64,000 nt of DNA from Hoylesella loescheii DSM 19665 = JCM 12249 = ATCC 15930 (GTDB taxonomy: Bacteria > Bacteroidota > Bacteroidia > Bacteroidales > Bacteroidaceae). The DNA is taken from assembly GCF_000378085.1 (NCBI RefSeq), contig NZ_KB899217.1, positions 96,840-160,839 on the forward strand, given 5' to 3'. Of this stretch, positions 1 to 8,543 are shown piece after piece. A program made the position numbers and the translations under genes. Below the pieces are notes generated by a model. It made no database searches. It was not told the origin of the DNA and was given only the letters and a program-made list of their open reading frames with translations. The stretch's first letter is position 1. Each line of letters starts with the position of its first letter.

Positions 1-384
1 GTGCGTTGCGATGCACCGTCCATCCATTGCCATGGAACGGAGCCCTATATAGCCCACGGACGCCAAGGAGCAGAGATGCTTCGGGCCGAAGGAATGCCAC
101 GCCATGCCCGCGTTTGCGAACGACATACGGGCGCAGGCATCACTCGGCAATCCATCGAAGCACAGCAATTGCCCCTACCCTTGCAAGATTTCTTGCCCGA
201 AACGCTCGAAGAACAGCTGATTTGTTATGCCGACAAGTTTTTCAGCAAAACCAAACTCGACCGCCAAAAGACAGTGGAACAGGCCGAGAAGAGCCTCGCC
301 AAGTTTGGCGAAGATGGTCTAGTACGCTTCCGCGCATGGGTGGAAAGGTTTGGAGAACCGCCAATTGTGGTCCCTGCGACATAG
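1..384 (+). CDS. HD-domain phosphohydrolase, C-terminal part (5' truncated by window edge)
   Basis: The reading frame is open from the first base, so the true start lies outside the window. The visible 127 residues read CHGTEPYIAHGRQGAEMLR, then VCERHTGAGIT, then CYADKFFSKT. This is the back half of the HDIG/HD phosphohydrolase fold as found in small (about 180-190 residue) Bacteroidota HD proteins, where the conserved His of GRQGAEMLR and RVCERHTG and the Asp of ICYADK help bind metal. Substrate is unknown. The N-terminal HD dyad is not in view. The protein ends normally at TAG 382-384 and is followed by a long gene-free stretch. Family assignment is from motif memory. Confidence 0.75.
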   Translation: MRCDAPSIHCHGTEPYIAHGRQGAEMLRAEGMPRHARVCERHTGAGITRQSIEAQQLPLPLQDFLPETLEEQLICYADKFFSKTKLDRQKTVEQAEKSLAKFGEDGLVRFRAWVERFGEPPIVVPAT

Positions 385-1080
385 GTTTTGAACTTTCGGC
401 ATATAGGTATCTCCACTGTTTTAATGCGTGTATAGGAACGAGCACACGTAAGGAGACACCATAAAAGCATCGTAGCTTATCCCGAATTTCCGTAACGCTT
501 AATACTAGCTTGGCACGATCTAGGCAGTTCATTCCACAGCTTATCATCACCACTAACTCACCCTTCCGCCCTCCAAACGCCATCTTTCATTCTCCACCCG
601 ATAAGCTCTTGTAGTGAGCTTTTTCAGCTCCCGCCTTGTTATAGCTAAGTTGGACTCCTGTTCCGGATAAGTTGGAACAGGGTTCCAATTCAACTGGAAC
701 AGCATTCCAGTTAACATGGAACAGCCGTCCAAATGATATATAACACGGCGGTTAATGTAATTATGCATCATCAGGACTTAGCAAGCGCATTTTCAGAACG
801 ATGAAAATGCGAACGAGGGAGGGGTTTATTGGCAAGTTAGAGATTAGGTTACCATGCCTTTAAAACAAGACTAGGCAAGTAACGAAATGGCAATCTCGCC
901 AACTCATACTACGCTGCGGTTGGCATAACGATTGTGCTTTATCGCGAACTGGCGTATTTTTCTATCTCACGATATTATTCTTCGAACATGGAGAAAGCTT
1001 TGATTTAACCTTTCTATTCATCTTTCCGAAACTCCCCAGAACCTTATGCAATACAGGAGAAGGTGACAGGAGCAGAGGCA
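385..1080. other. Gene-free stretch with repeats
   Basis: About 700 bases without a convincing gene. It holds a 22-bp palindromic tandem array (652-739) and one copy of a dispersed short palindrome at 907-930 (TACTACGCTGCGGTTGGC). The open frames crossing it look like chance ORFs or shadows of the HD gene. Confidence 0.6.
652..739. repeat. 22-bp tandem palindromic repeat, GGAACA family, copy A
   Basis: Four consecutive units of exactly 22 bases start at 652, 674, 696 and 718. The well-preserved units have the core GGAACAGnnTTCCA, a palindrome, followed by a variable 8-base linker. The first and last units are degenerate. The same unit and period recur at 26434-26527 and 53723-53816. Confidence 0.9.
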
Positions 1081-1115
1081 TAAAAAGAAAAGAACCTAGC
1101 ATCACGCTAGGTTCT
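1081..1115 (-). terminator. Intrinsic terminator of the cytolysin-like gene
   Basis: Perfect 10-bp stem AGAACCTAGC / GCTAGGTTCT (1091-1100 with 1106-1115) and loop ATCAC. Read on the minus strand it is followed by a T-rich run (TTTCTTTTTA), the form of a rho-independent terminator. It lies about 145 bases past the minus-strand stop at 1261. Confidence 0.75.
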
Positions 1116-1260
1116 CTCTCAAAGAAAATTGATGACTAAATATATAACTTTTTGACAATATAAAATATGCTACTCCATTGTTTGCAGCCAGCTTTTCGGT
1201 TTTCATTCAGCCTATTGCCTACTGCTGGGGCTTTATCACCAATTTAATACAAGCGTGAAG

Positions 1261-2814
1261 TTACTTGTAAAACTTCAACTTCTCTATGCCGAAGTTCAAC
1301 GACACTTCTTCTTTCGTATCGCGCAAGTTCAGCGGATTCTTGTCAGTATCATAAAGTTTTTCCACTTCTACACGACCAGTTCTCTTGCCTTCTCTTACCA
1401 AAGTCTCGAACAAAGGTATCTCAAAGACATACTCTTTCTTAAATCCGTCGTTCTCGTTTTTCCTATCAAACACCACGGTAATTTTCTCTCCACTCTTATA
1501 ATTAGGGATATTATGTCGTGTACGCTTGCTCCAGTAATCGAAAAAGAACTCTGTGCGCTGCTTAGGGTTATCTCCTACCTGTATAAAACCTCTGCCTGCA
1601 TTGAGCTTCCTACCCGACAAGGCCTTCAGTTCGTCTAAAACAATCAGGTCAAAGCTTATTTTCGAGAATTCGCCAGCATAGGGATCGTTCTTGGTGTACT
1701 TAGAATAGATCACCGTTTTAAATGTGCGGTTCGTCCCAAGTTCCTTCAATTTGTAGGCAATAGGCACTCCAGGGTTTTCAGTACTTAAGCGTGCGCCTTC
1801 CCCGATGAACTTCTTCACATCCTCCAAGCTGATTGCAGCCAACGAACCTAGCCTGGCATCGCCACCCAAGACACGTCCTTTGATGGTGGATTCTTTAAGT
1901 AAGTCGTTGTAAGCAGCCTCTGCTTTGGCGCCAATCTTTCCGCCCAACACAGACGCTTGCAGCTTAGCTTCGGCCTCTTTCTTAGTCATGTTAGTCTCAA
2001 TACCCAAAAGCAAGATGCGCCCATACTTCACAGAAGAGACAAATAAAGGCTTTTCTGCTCCGAATTCCCTTTTGTATTCAAACTCTTTAGCAAAGAAATC
2101 CGATGGATTTTTGGGTAAGTCGATGCTCAGTTCATAGAAAACCTGCTGCACTTTCACAAGAAAACGGTTCTTTTCCTTATCAAAACTGAAACCAGCACTT
2201 GCCTCTACGCTGTTGGCAACACCCTTATAGTTGCCACCCATAGCCATTTTAAGGTGCGCTTTGTCGTAAACCTCCTCGATAGAATAGGTGAGATTAGCCC
2301 CAGGAGCATTGAAACCACGACTAAGTAAGTCGTTAATGGCCTTTCTAACGCTTGACAGCGAGGGGTGCTCAACCTTTATTGTGGGGTCGGAACTGCCAGG
2401 AAGGTCGGTTGAAAGTACAATTGGAGCGCGCTCGGTTTCAATGGGGTCATACTCTCCTTCAACCACACTCTTCGCCCGAAGCAGTGCACCAGGATAGAAA
2501 ACGTTCTTATCATCCGAGAAAAGAAGTTGTTCTTCGAACTCTTTTGCTTGTTCATAGAACTCCTTATTTGAACCTGCTCTTGTATTTATTAAGGCATATT
2601 CGAAGGATGCAGGTTTGGGATCGGCCACTTTTCTCTCCGAGAAGGGGTCGATTTGTTTCACCGATGGCATGGTACGTACATACGAATTAATTGCTGTTTG
2701 GAAAGTTCCATTCCCTGTGTTTGTTCCCAAATCCCCGTCTTTATCATTGCCACAGGCACATACGAGGACTGAAAACATAATCATTAGTTCTTTTCTTACT
2801 GTTAACTTCTTCAT
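1261..2814 (-). CDS. Cholesterol-dependent-cytolysin-like lipoprotein (thiol-activated cytolysin family, domain 4 divergent)
   Basis: 517 residues. The N-terminus is a lipoprotein signal (VLVCAC, acylated Cys at about residue 21). Residues 107-140 carry the CDC domain 1 signature: YPGALL, then VVEG, then STDLPG. Residues 259-266 are VSSVKYGR, 315-320 VLGGDA and 347-354 NPGVPIAY, all at the spacing seen in pneumolysin and perfringolysin. Domains 1-3 with both membrane-insertion segments therefore appear complete. The last 145 residues show neither the Trp-rich undecapeptide (ECTGLAWEWWR) nor another Trp-rich loop, so the receptor-binding domain differs from classical CDCs. This fits the CDC-like (CDCL) proteins described in Bacteroidota, which work as long/short pairs; no partner lies in this window. 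A pore-forming role, and on which target, is inference. The gene is monocistronic with its own terminator. Confidence 0.85.
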   Translation of the reverse strand: MKKLTVRKELMIMFSVLVCACGNDKDGDLGTNTGNGTFQTAINSYVRTMPSVKQIDPFSERKVADPKPASFEYALINTRAGSNKEFYEQAKEFEEQLLFSDDKNVFYPGALLRAKSVVEGEYDPIETERAPIVLSTDLPGSSDPTIKVEHPSLSSVRKAINDLLSRGFNAPGANLTYSIEEVYDKAHLKMAMGGNYKGVANSVEASAGFSFDKEKNRFLVKVQQVFYELSIDLPKNPSDFFAKEFEYKREFGAEKPLFVSSVKYGRILLLGIETNMTKKEAEAKLQASVLGGKIGAKAEAAYNDLLKESTIKGRVLGGDARLGSLAAISLEDVKKFIGEGARLSTENPGVPIAYKLKELGTNRTFKTVIYSKYTKNDPYAGEFSKISFDLIVLDELKALSGRKLNAGRGFIQVGDNPKQRTEFFFDYWSKRTRHNIPNYKSGEKITVVFDRKNENDGFKKEYVFEIPLFETLVREGKRTGRVEVEKLYDTDKNPLNLRDTKEEVSLNFGIEKLKFYK

Positions 2815-3317
2815 TGTGTTTTGTTGATTAGTTACTATTTTTCAAATCAATAAGTGATTCGTGTCTGTCAATGTATTAATCAAAAACCCTAGTAAAGCTT
2901 GCTTCTTTGCTTCTATCATTATATTTTTTTTAACATTAATGAGTGTTTTACTGCGAACAATCCGATAAGAATTTACGGGAAAGAAGACATCCTCTAAAAG
3001 TTCCCAATGTGGTATTATCCTATCGCATTATTAATGATTTAGAATTGAAGCGCAATGTTCACTGCTCTTAGATAAGCCTTTAAAGGAATGCAGAACATCA
3101 TTGCTTACTCTTTTTCCGCCACTACTCACTACCCCCGAAAGCATAATTGACAACTGCCAAAAAGAAAAAGGAAGCCTCAAAATCTCTCCAATACCAGTTA
3201 GCCCTATATAGTTATCTCCATCCCCAGACATACATTTTAACGCCAGCGACGATGGTCGTTCGCATGCATTTTCCTATCTTTGTAACAATAAACCACAATC
3301 ATAAAACTGTAACAAAG
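2815..3317. other. A+T-rich gene-free stretch
   Basis: About 500 bases between the divergently placed cytolysin-like gene and the DUF421 remnant. Its only feature I can support is a -7-type box TATCTTTG at 3275-3282, 35 bases before the remnant's ATG. No convincing ORF or RNA is seen. Confidence 0.5.
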
Positions 3318-3413
3318 ATGCAATATTTCGAAATCGCCGTTAAGCTGATAACGGGCATGATAGGTATTCTGGTCTTTCTGCGCATTGCAGGTAAGGCGCA
3401 GATGGGTGCTTAA
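3318..3413 (+). pseudogene. DUF421 (YetF-like) membrane protein, N-terminal remnant
   Basis: A 31-residue frame that starts MQYFEIAVKLITG and continues through LVFLRIAGKAQMG before a stop. This matches the first transmembrane helix and the R-[LI]-x-G-K-x-Q-[ML] motif at the N-terminus of DUF421/YetF proteins, which are normally 150-230 residues. Nothing downstream continues the family, so it looks like a 3'-truncated gene that still has its promoter box (TATCTTTG at 3275-3282). It could instead now act as a short leader ORF for the gene 14 bases downstream. The family match rests on a short segment. Confidence 0.5.
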
Positions 3414-3427
3414 CTAACGATGTGATA

Positions 3428-4729
3428 ATGCTTTTTACAAACGACGAAAGGAGAAAACCAAACGGCACAAGGCAAAGAACGATAAGACTCGGCATAACTT
3501 TGTGCACGCTTACATTGGCGTTCGCTACAGCTTTTGCCCAGCAAGCAGATAGCGTTTCGCGATGGGGTGTAAGCCTTTCGGCCATGAAAGGGAAGGTGGT
3601 GGCTACCGACCAATACGTGAAAAAATGGCTGAAACGAGGCGACAACCTTTCTCTGGCCCTCGAATTGATGCGCGCACCGCTGCCCCAAGACAGCGATGCC
3701 TTTGCCGCCGACTATGGCAATCCCACTTTCGCTTTCGGCTTGCGCTACACCTTTAACAATGCGGTAAGACTTCATCGCGATGCGGATGCCGACTGGGGAC
3801 AGATTGTGCCCGTGGCCTACGATTCGCCCTTGGGCAACACCCTCTCGCTCTACACCACCTTCTATCGACCCCTTCATCGCTCACGAACATGGGAAACGGC
3901 CTATTCGCTCAGTGGTGGCGTGGGCTTTTCATCGTCTATATATAATAAGGAGAACGCCATCGACAACGAGTTTATCGGGTCGCATGTCTCCATCTATTTT
4001 GCTGCGGGACTGCACCAAACCCTGCACGTCGCACCGCAATGGGGGCTGCGGGCCTCGTTAGAGTTTGTGCACCACAGCAACGGGGCTCTGTATCGGCCTA
4101 ACAAGGGCAGCAACACCGTGGGCGCATCGTTAGCTTTGCTGTACACGCCTTACTACGAACAAACGTTGCGCGCAGAGCAAACGCTTCGCAAAAAGCCATT
4201 CGAACGGGGCATGTACCTCAACTTCACGGCTGGCTTTGGGGCGAAAACATTGCTCGAAGACTGGCTATTAACGCAGTTTGGCACACCACCCGACCACCCC
4301 GACTACCGCACAGAACACTTTCGCATCTATCCCGCCTATTCGATACAGGCCGATTTGATGTGGCGATATGCACGGCGTTGGTCGTCGGGTCTGGGCGTAG
4401 ACGCGTTCTACGGAACATACGCACGACGCATAGAAGAACTTGACCAACAGGCGGGATCCACACTTCGCCACTCGCCTTTTTCACTAGGCTTGGCCGCCAA
4501 ACACGAGGCCCACTATGGCCGTTTGTCGTTAGCCGTATCGCTCGGCGTGTACCTCTATCGCCGAATGGGTGCCAATGCCAAGATTAACGAGACACCTTAT
4601 TACGAACGAATAGGCTTGCATTACGCCCTGCCTTGGCTCAATGGGCTAACCGTAGGCATGAACGTAAAGGCCCATAAAACAAAAGCCGACCTTACGGAGC
4701 TAGTTGTCAGCATGCCCATACGGCTGTAA
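3428..4729 (+). CDS. PagL-like outer-membrane protein (acyloxyacyl hydrolase / lipid A 3-O-deacylase family)
   Basis: 433 residues with an N-terminal signal peptide ending near ATAFAQQ. The body alternates like an outer-membrane beta-barrel and ends in an aromatic/charged strand (VVSMPIRL). Around residue 218 it has FVHHSNGALYRPNKGSN, the PagL-type motif in which the His and Ser of H-x-S belong to the catalytic triad that removes an acyl chain from lipid A. At 433 residues it is more than twice the size of PagL, as is usual for Bacteroidota members annotated as acyloxyacyl hydrolase. ATG 3428 was chosen over GTG 3422, six bases upstream in the same frame; no clear ribosome binding site separates them. 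Enzymatic activity is inferred. Confidence 0.65.
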   Translation: MLFTNDERRKPNGTRQRTIRLGITLCTLTLAFATAFAQQADSVSRWGVSLSAMKGKVVATDQYVKKWLKRGDNLSLALELMRAPLPQDSDAFAADYGNPTFAFGLRYTFNNAVRLHRDADADWGQIVPVAYDSPLGNTLSLYTTFYRPLHRSRTWETAYSLSGGVGFSSSIYNKENAIDNEFIGSHVSIYFAAGLHQTLHVAPQWGLRASLEFVHHSNGALYRPNKGSNTVGASLALLYTPYYEQTLRAEQTLRKKPFERGMYLNFTAGFGAKTLLEDWLLTQFGTPPDHPDYRTEHFRIYPAYSIQADLMWRYARRWSSGLGVDAFYGTYARRIEELDQQAGSTLRHSPFSLGLAAKHEAHYGRLSLAVSLGVYLYRRMGANAKINETPYYERIGLHYALPWLNGLTVGMNVKAHKTKADLTELVVSMPIRL

Positions 4730-4860
4730 GCAAGGAATACGAAAAAAGCATTTGCACCATAACAGCAAAGCATATAACTCCCCCTCTCCCCTTGAAGAGG
4801 GGGCGAGGTGAGGCAGATTGCGGGCGGAGGTATGGTCGATTACCATATTTCCCCCTTTTG

Positions 4861-4892
4861 TTTGGCGCATACCCAATTTATACTTACATTTG
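4861..4892 (+). promoter_or_regulatory. Promoter of mrp (Bacteroidota type)
   Basis: TTTG at 4861-4864, a 20-base spacer, then TACATTTG at 4885-4892. This is the TTTG-n19-21-TAnnTTTG layout of the Bacteroidota primary sigma factor, 25 bases before the chosen ATG. It favours the start at 4917 over upstream in-frame alternatives. Confidence 0.75.
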
Positions 4893-4916
4893 CATAACAA
4901 AAACAACAAAAACATC

Positions 4917-6020
4917 ATGACATTATATCCCAAATTGATAAAAGACGCCCTAGCAACCGTAATGTATGCTGGCACGAAAAAGAATATCATCGAGAGCGGT
5001 ATGCTTGCCGACGACGTGCACATCGATGGCATGAAGGTAAGCTTCACGTTGCTCTTCCCCAAGGAAACCGACCCTTTCTTAAAGTCGACCATCAAGTCGG
5101 CCGAGGCGGCCATACACTATCACGTAAGCCCAGAGGTAGAGGTAGAAATAAAGACCGAATTTGCTTCTAAGCCTCGCCCCGAAGTGGGTAAGCTACTGCC
5201 ACAGGTAAAAAACATCGTTGCCGTTAGTTCGGGTAAGGGTGGCGTGGGCAAAAGCACCGTGTCGGCAAACTTGGCCATTGCTCTTGCCCGATTGGGTTAC
5301 AAGGTGGGCCTATTGGATGCCGACATCTTCGGTCCGTCAATGCCTAAGATGTTCAACGTTGAGCAAGCGCGCCCATACGCTTCAAAGGTAGACGGTCGCG
5401 ATCTTATCGAACCCATCGAGCAATATGGCGTTAAGCTGCTTAGCATTGGCTTTTTCGTAAACGCCGAGACAGCCACCTTGTGGCGCGGAAGCATGGCCAG
5501 CAACGCCTTGAAACAACTTATCGCCGACGCCGACTGGGGAGAACTGGACTATTTTATACTCGACACGCCACCGGGAACGAGCGACATACACCTCACCTTG
5601 CTGCAAACGCTGGCCATTACGGGTGCGGTTATCGTTAGTACGCCACAAAGCGTGGCCTTGGCAGATGCTCGAAAAGGCATCGACATGTACCGAAACGAGA
5701 AGGTGAACGTGCCTATATTGGGACTAGTAGAGAACATGGCGTGGTTCACACCTGCCGAATTGCCCCAAAACAAGTATTACATCTTTGGCAAAGAGGGCGT
5801 TAAACAACTGGCAGATGAAATGAATACGCCCCTATTGGCACAAATTCCACTGGTGCAAAGTATCTGTGAAAACGGCGACAAAGGCACACCCGCAGCCCTA
5901 GATGCCGACACCATGACGGGTCAGGCCTTTATCAACTTGGCGCAAGCGGTGGTTACGGTGACCAACAGACGTAACAAAGAGCAGGCTCCGACCAAGATTG
6001 TTGAAGTGAAAAATAGTTGA
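4917..6020 (+). CDS. mrp: Mrp/NBP35 (ApbC) family iron-sulfur carrier P-loop ATPase
   Basis: 367 residues. An N-terminal MIP18/DUF59-like domain (about residues 1-85) precedes the P-loop ATPase with the deviant Walker A SSGKGGVGKST near residue 105, DADIFGPS and DTPPGTSD. Family members carry and transfer Fe-S clusters in the cytoplasm. The segment where many Mrp/ApbC proteins have the cluster-binding CxxC reads NMAWFTPAELPQNKYYIFG here and has no cysteine. I recall the same wording from other Bacteroidota, so this is probably a lineage trait rather than damage. It stands alone between a promoter at 4861-4892 and a terminator at 6036-6085. Confidence 0.92.
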   Translation: MTLYPKLIKDALATVMYAGTKKNIIESGMLADDVHIDGMKVSFTLLFPKETDPFLKSTIKSAEAAIHYHVSPEVEVEIKTEFASKPRPEVGKLLPQVKNIVAVSSGKGGVGKSTVSANLAIALARLGYKVGLLDADIFGPSMPKMFNVEQARPYASKVDGRDLIEPIEQYGVKLLSIGFFVNAETATLWRGSMASNALKQLIADADWGELDYFILDTPPGTSDIHLTLLQTLAITGAVIVSTPQSVALADARKGIDMYRNEKVNVPILGLVENMAWFTPAELPQNKYYIFGKEGVKQLADEMNTPLLAQIPLVQSICENGDKGTPAALDADTMTGQAFINLAQAVVTVTNRRNKEQAPTKIVEVKNS

Positions 6021-6035
6021 ACGAAAGACACGTTA

Positions 6036-6085
6036 ATAACAAAACACGCCAGCCAGGTTTAACTGGTCATGGCGTGTTTTGTTAT
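6036..6085. terminator. Strong hairpin terminator between mrp and dnaX
   Basis: Perfect 16-bp stem (6036-6051 with 6070-6085; core ACACGCC/GGCGTGT) with an 18-base loop. A/T-rich arms (AACAAAA / TTTTGTT) give a T run on both strands. It lies 16 bases past the mrp stop. Confidence 0.8.
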
Positions 6086-6225
6086 CATGTAAATAGAAAG
6101 CATTGCGTTAACAAGCACCTAATATATGTTTGTTTAATTAGCGAACCCTACCGCATGTCCCGTAAAAAGTATCGGTTTAGGCATTAATTACCTTCAAATG
6201 GTGAAGCACATAGTTAGGGCTAGGT

Positions 6226-6358
6226 CAGTACAAGTTAGCTTGTAGTGCGACTACAAGACGTCTGTAGCGTGACTACAAGAGGCTTGTAGTTTGGCTACAA
6301 AGCGTTAGTAGTGTGACTACAAAAGGCTTGTAGCGGCAGTACAAAAGCCTTTGTACTG
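6226..6358. repeat. 22-bp tandem palindromic repeat, TTGTAG family, copy A
   Basis: About five units with a 22-base period built on TTGTAGtgcgaCTACAA, bounded by CAGTACAA on the left and TTGTACTG on the right. It sits just past the 3' end of dnaX (minus strand, stop at 6375). The same unit and boundary words recur at 40793-40924 and 63601-63743. Confidence 0.9.
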
Positions 6359-6374
6359 TTTAGTAGGCCACTAA

Positions 6375-8201
6375 CTAGGTGAGTTCTAGCCCAAGCGCGT
6401 TACGCAGATTGTCTATCGCGGGATTGGCCTTGAGCATGTTTTCGTAAATCTCTTTTTTGGAAAGGATGCGTTTCATCTCTTCCACCTTGGCCAAGCGAAT
6501 GTGAAGCCGTAGCTGCCCGTTGTGCAAATATTTGGCCAGCCCTCCCTCAATTCGGGTCTTAATATTGTTAACCTCCTCCAAAACAATCTCGTTATCGGCC
6601 AACACCTCTATGTTAGGAAACTCGGTGATACGAGGCGACATGTTCTTCATTCTCGTTGCAATGGCAATCATAGCTTGTGGCATGCGGTTGCAAAGCGCCA
6701 TCCACTGCAGTTCGAGGTCTTCTTGCGAGAACACGTTGTTCTCCTCTTTATTGGTAATCTCGTCTTCTTTAACGTATCCAGGCTTTTCAGGACCACGCTT
6801 AAGATCGGCAAACGACGTGCCCACCTTACCCAATTTGAGTTTTCCAAGGGGCATAGCCGTGCGCAGTGGAGTAGTTTCTTGCTCGTTCGCCTTAGGCATT
6901 TCAACTGCGGGTTGAGAAGGATAAGGCGTTGTTTTCGCTTCAGTGGCGTTGGCCAAAGCCGTTTCGGGGCGCGTTGCCATAGGTGTGCGCACCAGTGGTT
7001 TCTCCCCACCGACCACCTGTTGAGCCGGTTTAGGTTGGGGAGTGGCAAGTTTTCTGAACAGGGATTTTAAGCTCTTGGGGCTACGCCCCGCAGCAGGTTC
7101 GTCGTCGGGTTGTGTCACCTGCGCCACCTGTATAAGCGTAAGCTCTACCAACAAGCGCTTGTTGCTACTCGCCCGATAATGTATGTCGCACTGGTTCATA
7201 ACCTGCAAGGCCTTGTAAAGGAACTTTGTGGGGCATTTTTGTGCCTGTTCCTTAAAACGTTCGCGTTGACGTGCACTCACTTCCAGCAGTGGCAGGGTGC
7301 TCTCGTCTTTTGCCATCAGCACGTTGCGCACGTGCGTAGCCAGTCCGTTTACAAGATTTCCGGCATCAAAGCCCTTGGCAATGATGTCGTTGACCAGCAC
7401 CATTATGTCACTCACCTTGTTTTCTAAGGCAAGGTCGATGATGTTAAAGTAATTATCGCTGTCAAGCACGTTGAGGTCGGCAATTACACTATCGTAGGTA
7501 AGGTTGCCTTGTGCGAAGCTGGCAGCTTGGTCGAATATGGAGAGCGCATCACGCATACCGCCATCCGCTTTCTCGGCAATCACGGCCAAGGCCTCCTCTT
7601 CGTAGGCAACACCTTCATTCTCGGCAACACGCTTTAGATGGTCGATGATGCCGGGAACGGTCATTCGCTCGAAGTCGTAGATTTGACAACGCGACAGGAT
7701 AGTTGGTAAAATCTTGTGCTTCTCGGTGGTGGCCAAGATGAAAATGACGTGTGCGGGTGGCTCTTCAAGTGTTTTAAGGAAAGCATTAAAGGCCGCCGTG
7801 GAAAGCATGTGCACCTCATCGATGATGAAAACCTTATATTTGCCCACCTGCGGAGGTATTCGTGTCTGGTCCATCAGTGTCTTGATGTTTTCCACCGAGT
7901 TGTTACTGGCCGCGTCTAGTTCGAAAATGTTGTACGAACGTTGGTCGTTAAAGGCCTGACAACTTTCGCAATGGTTGCAAGCTTCACCCGTTTCGGTGGG
8001 CGTAAGACAATTTATGGCCTTGGCAAAGATGCGTGCGCAGGTGGTTTTCCCCACTCCTCGCGGACCGCAAAAGAGGTATGCGTGCGCCAATTTTCCACTT
8101 TTCACCGCGTTTTTCAGCGTGGTGGTAAGGGCCGATTGCCCCACCACCGAGTCGAAAGACACGGGGCGGTATTTGCGCGCCGATACGATATATTCTCCCA
8201 T
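6375..8201 (-). CDS. dnaX: DNA polymerase III subunit gamma/tau
   Basis: 608 residues. The N-terminus MGEYIVSARKYRP and VGQ motif lead into Walker A GPRGVGKTT, a zinc knuckle CxxxxxxxxCxxC (with CNHCESC), Walker B DEVHML and sensor SRC: the clamp-loader AAA+ motor. Residues after about 370 are the low-complexity linker (Pro/Ala/Lys) and the tau-specific C-terminal region. It loads the sliding clamp and couples polymerases at the fork. The ATG at 8201 is preceded by a minus-strand -7 box TAACTTTG (complement of 8293-8300). Whether a shorter gamma form is made by frameshifting cannot be judged; I did not identify a slippery site. Confidence 0.96.
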   Translation of the reverse strand: MGEYIVSARKYRPVSFDSVVGQSALTTTLKNAVKSGKLAHAYLFCGPRGVGKTTCARIFAKAINCLTPTETGEACNHCESCQAFNDQRSYNIFELDAASNNSVENIKTLMDQTRIPPQVGKYKVFIIDEVHMLSTAAFNAFLKTLEEPPAHVIFILATTEKHKILPTILSRCQIYDFERMTVPGIIDHLKRVAENEGVAYEEEALAVIAEKADGGMRDALSIFDQAASFAQGNLTYDSVIADLNVLDSDNYFNIIDLALENKVSDIMVLVNDIIAKGFDAGNLVNGLATHVRNVLMAKDESTLPLLEVSARQRERFKEQAQKCPTKFLYKALQVMNQCDIHYRASSNKRLLVELTLIQVAQVTQPDDEPAAGRSPKSLKSLFRKLATPQPKPAQQVVGGEKPLVRTPMATRPETALANATEAKTTPYPSQPAVEMPKANEQETTPLRTAMPLGKLKLGKVGTSFADLKRGPEKPGYVKEDEITNKEENNVFSQEDLELQWMALCNRMPQAMIAIATRMKNMSPRITEFPNIEVLADNEIVLEEVNNIKTRIEGGLAKYLHNGQLRLHIRLAKVEEMKRILSKKEIYENMLKANPAIDNLRNALGLELT

Positions 8202-8543
8202 AAGTGATACTTTGTATTTCGTTATGTGTGTGGTGTGGCATTGGGGGACATGCCCCTCGCCGTATGGGTGTGGTATTTTGTAACCTGTCTTGCAAAGTTA
8301 CGCATTATTTTTGGCTTTTCTTTTGCTTCACACTTTTTTATTGTTTCTGTCTTTTTTGCGCTTTGCTGGTGTTGTGTCGCTTGCCCATCTAAAGCAGGGT
8401 TATGAGCACTCGTAGAACGCAGATATAGCGTGTGCATTGGCCTAAAACACACTTACTTTTGCAATATTTACATAATAAGTGGGCTTGCGGTGCGTGGCGA
8501 TTGAAAAAAAAGTTGTAAGTTTGCAACAGATAACAAAGCTACA
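8202..8543. other. Divergent intergenic region dnaX / divIC
   Basis: 340 bases holding the dnaX -7 box on the minus strand (CAAAGTTA at 8293-8300) and, for the plus strand, TAAGTTTG at 8516-8523, 21 bases before the divIC ATG. A second plus-strand match TACTTTTG lies at 8454-8461. No clear -33 boxes at good spacing were found. Confidence 0.5.

Noticed and set aside
6..464. 152-residue ORF in another frame over the HD gene
   Set aside because: Frame-shifted shadow of the HD phosphohydrolase C-terminus, rich in Arg, Thr and Cys.
1255..1638. Plus-strand 127-residue ORF over the cytolysin-like gene
   Set aside because: It is the antisense shadow of a well-supported minus-strand gene and has no family features.
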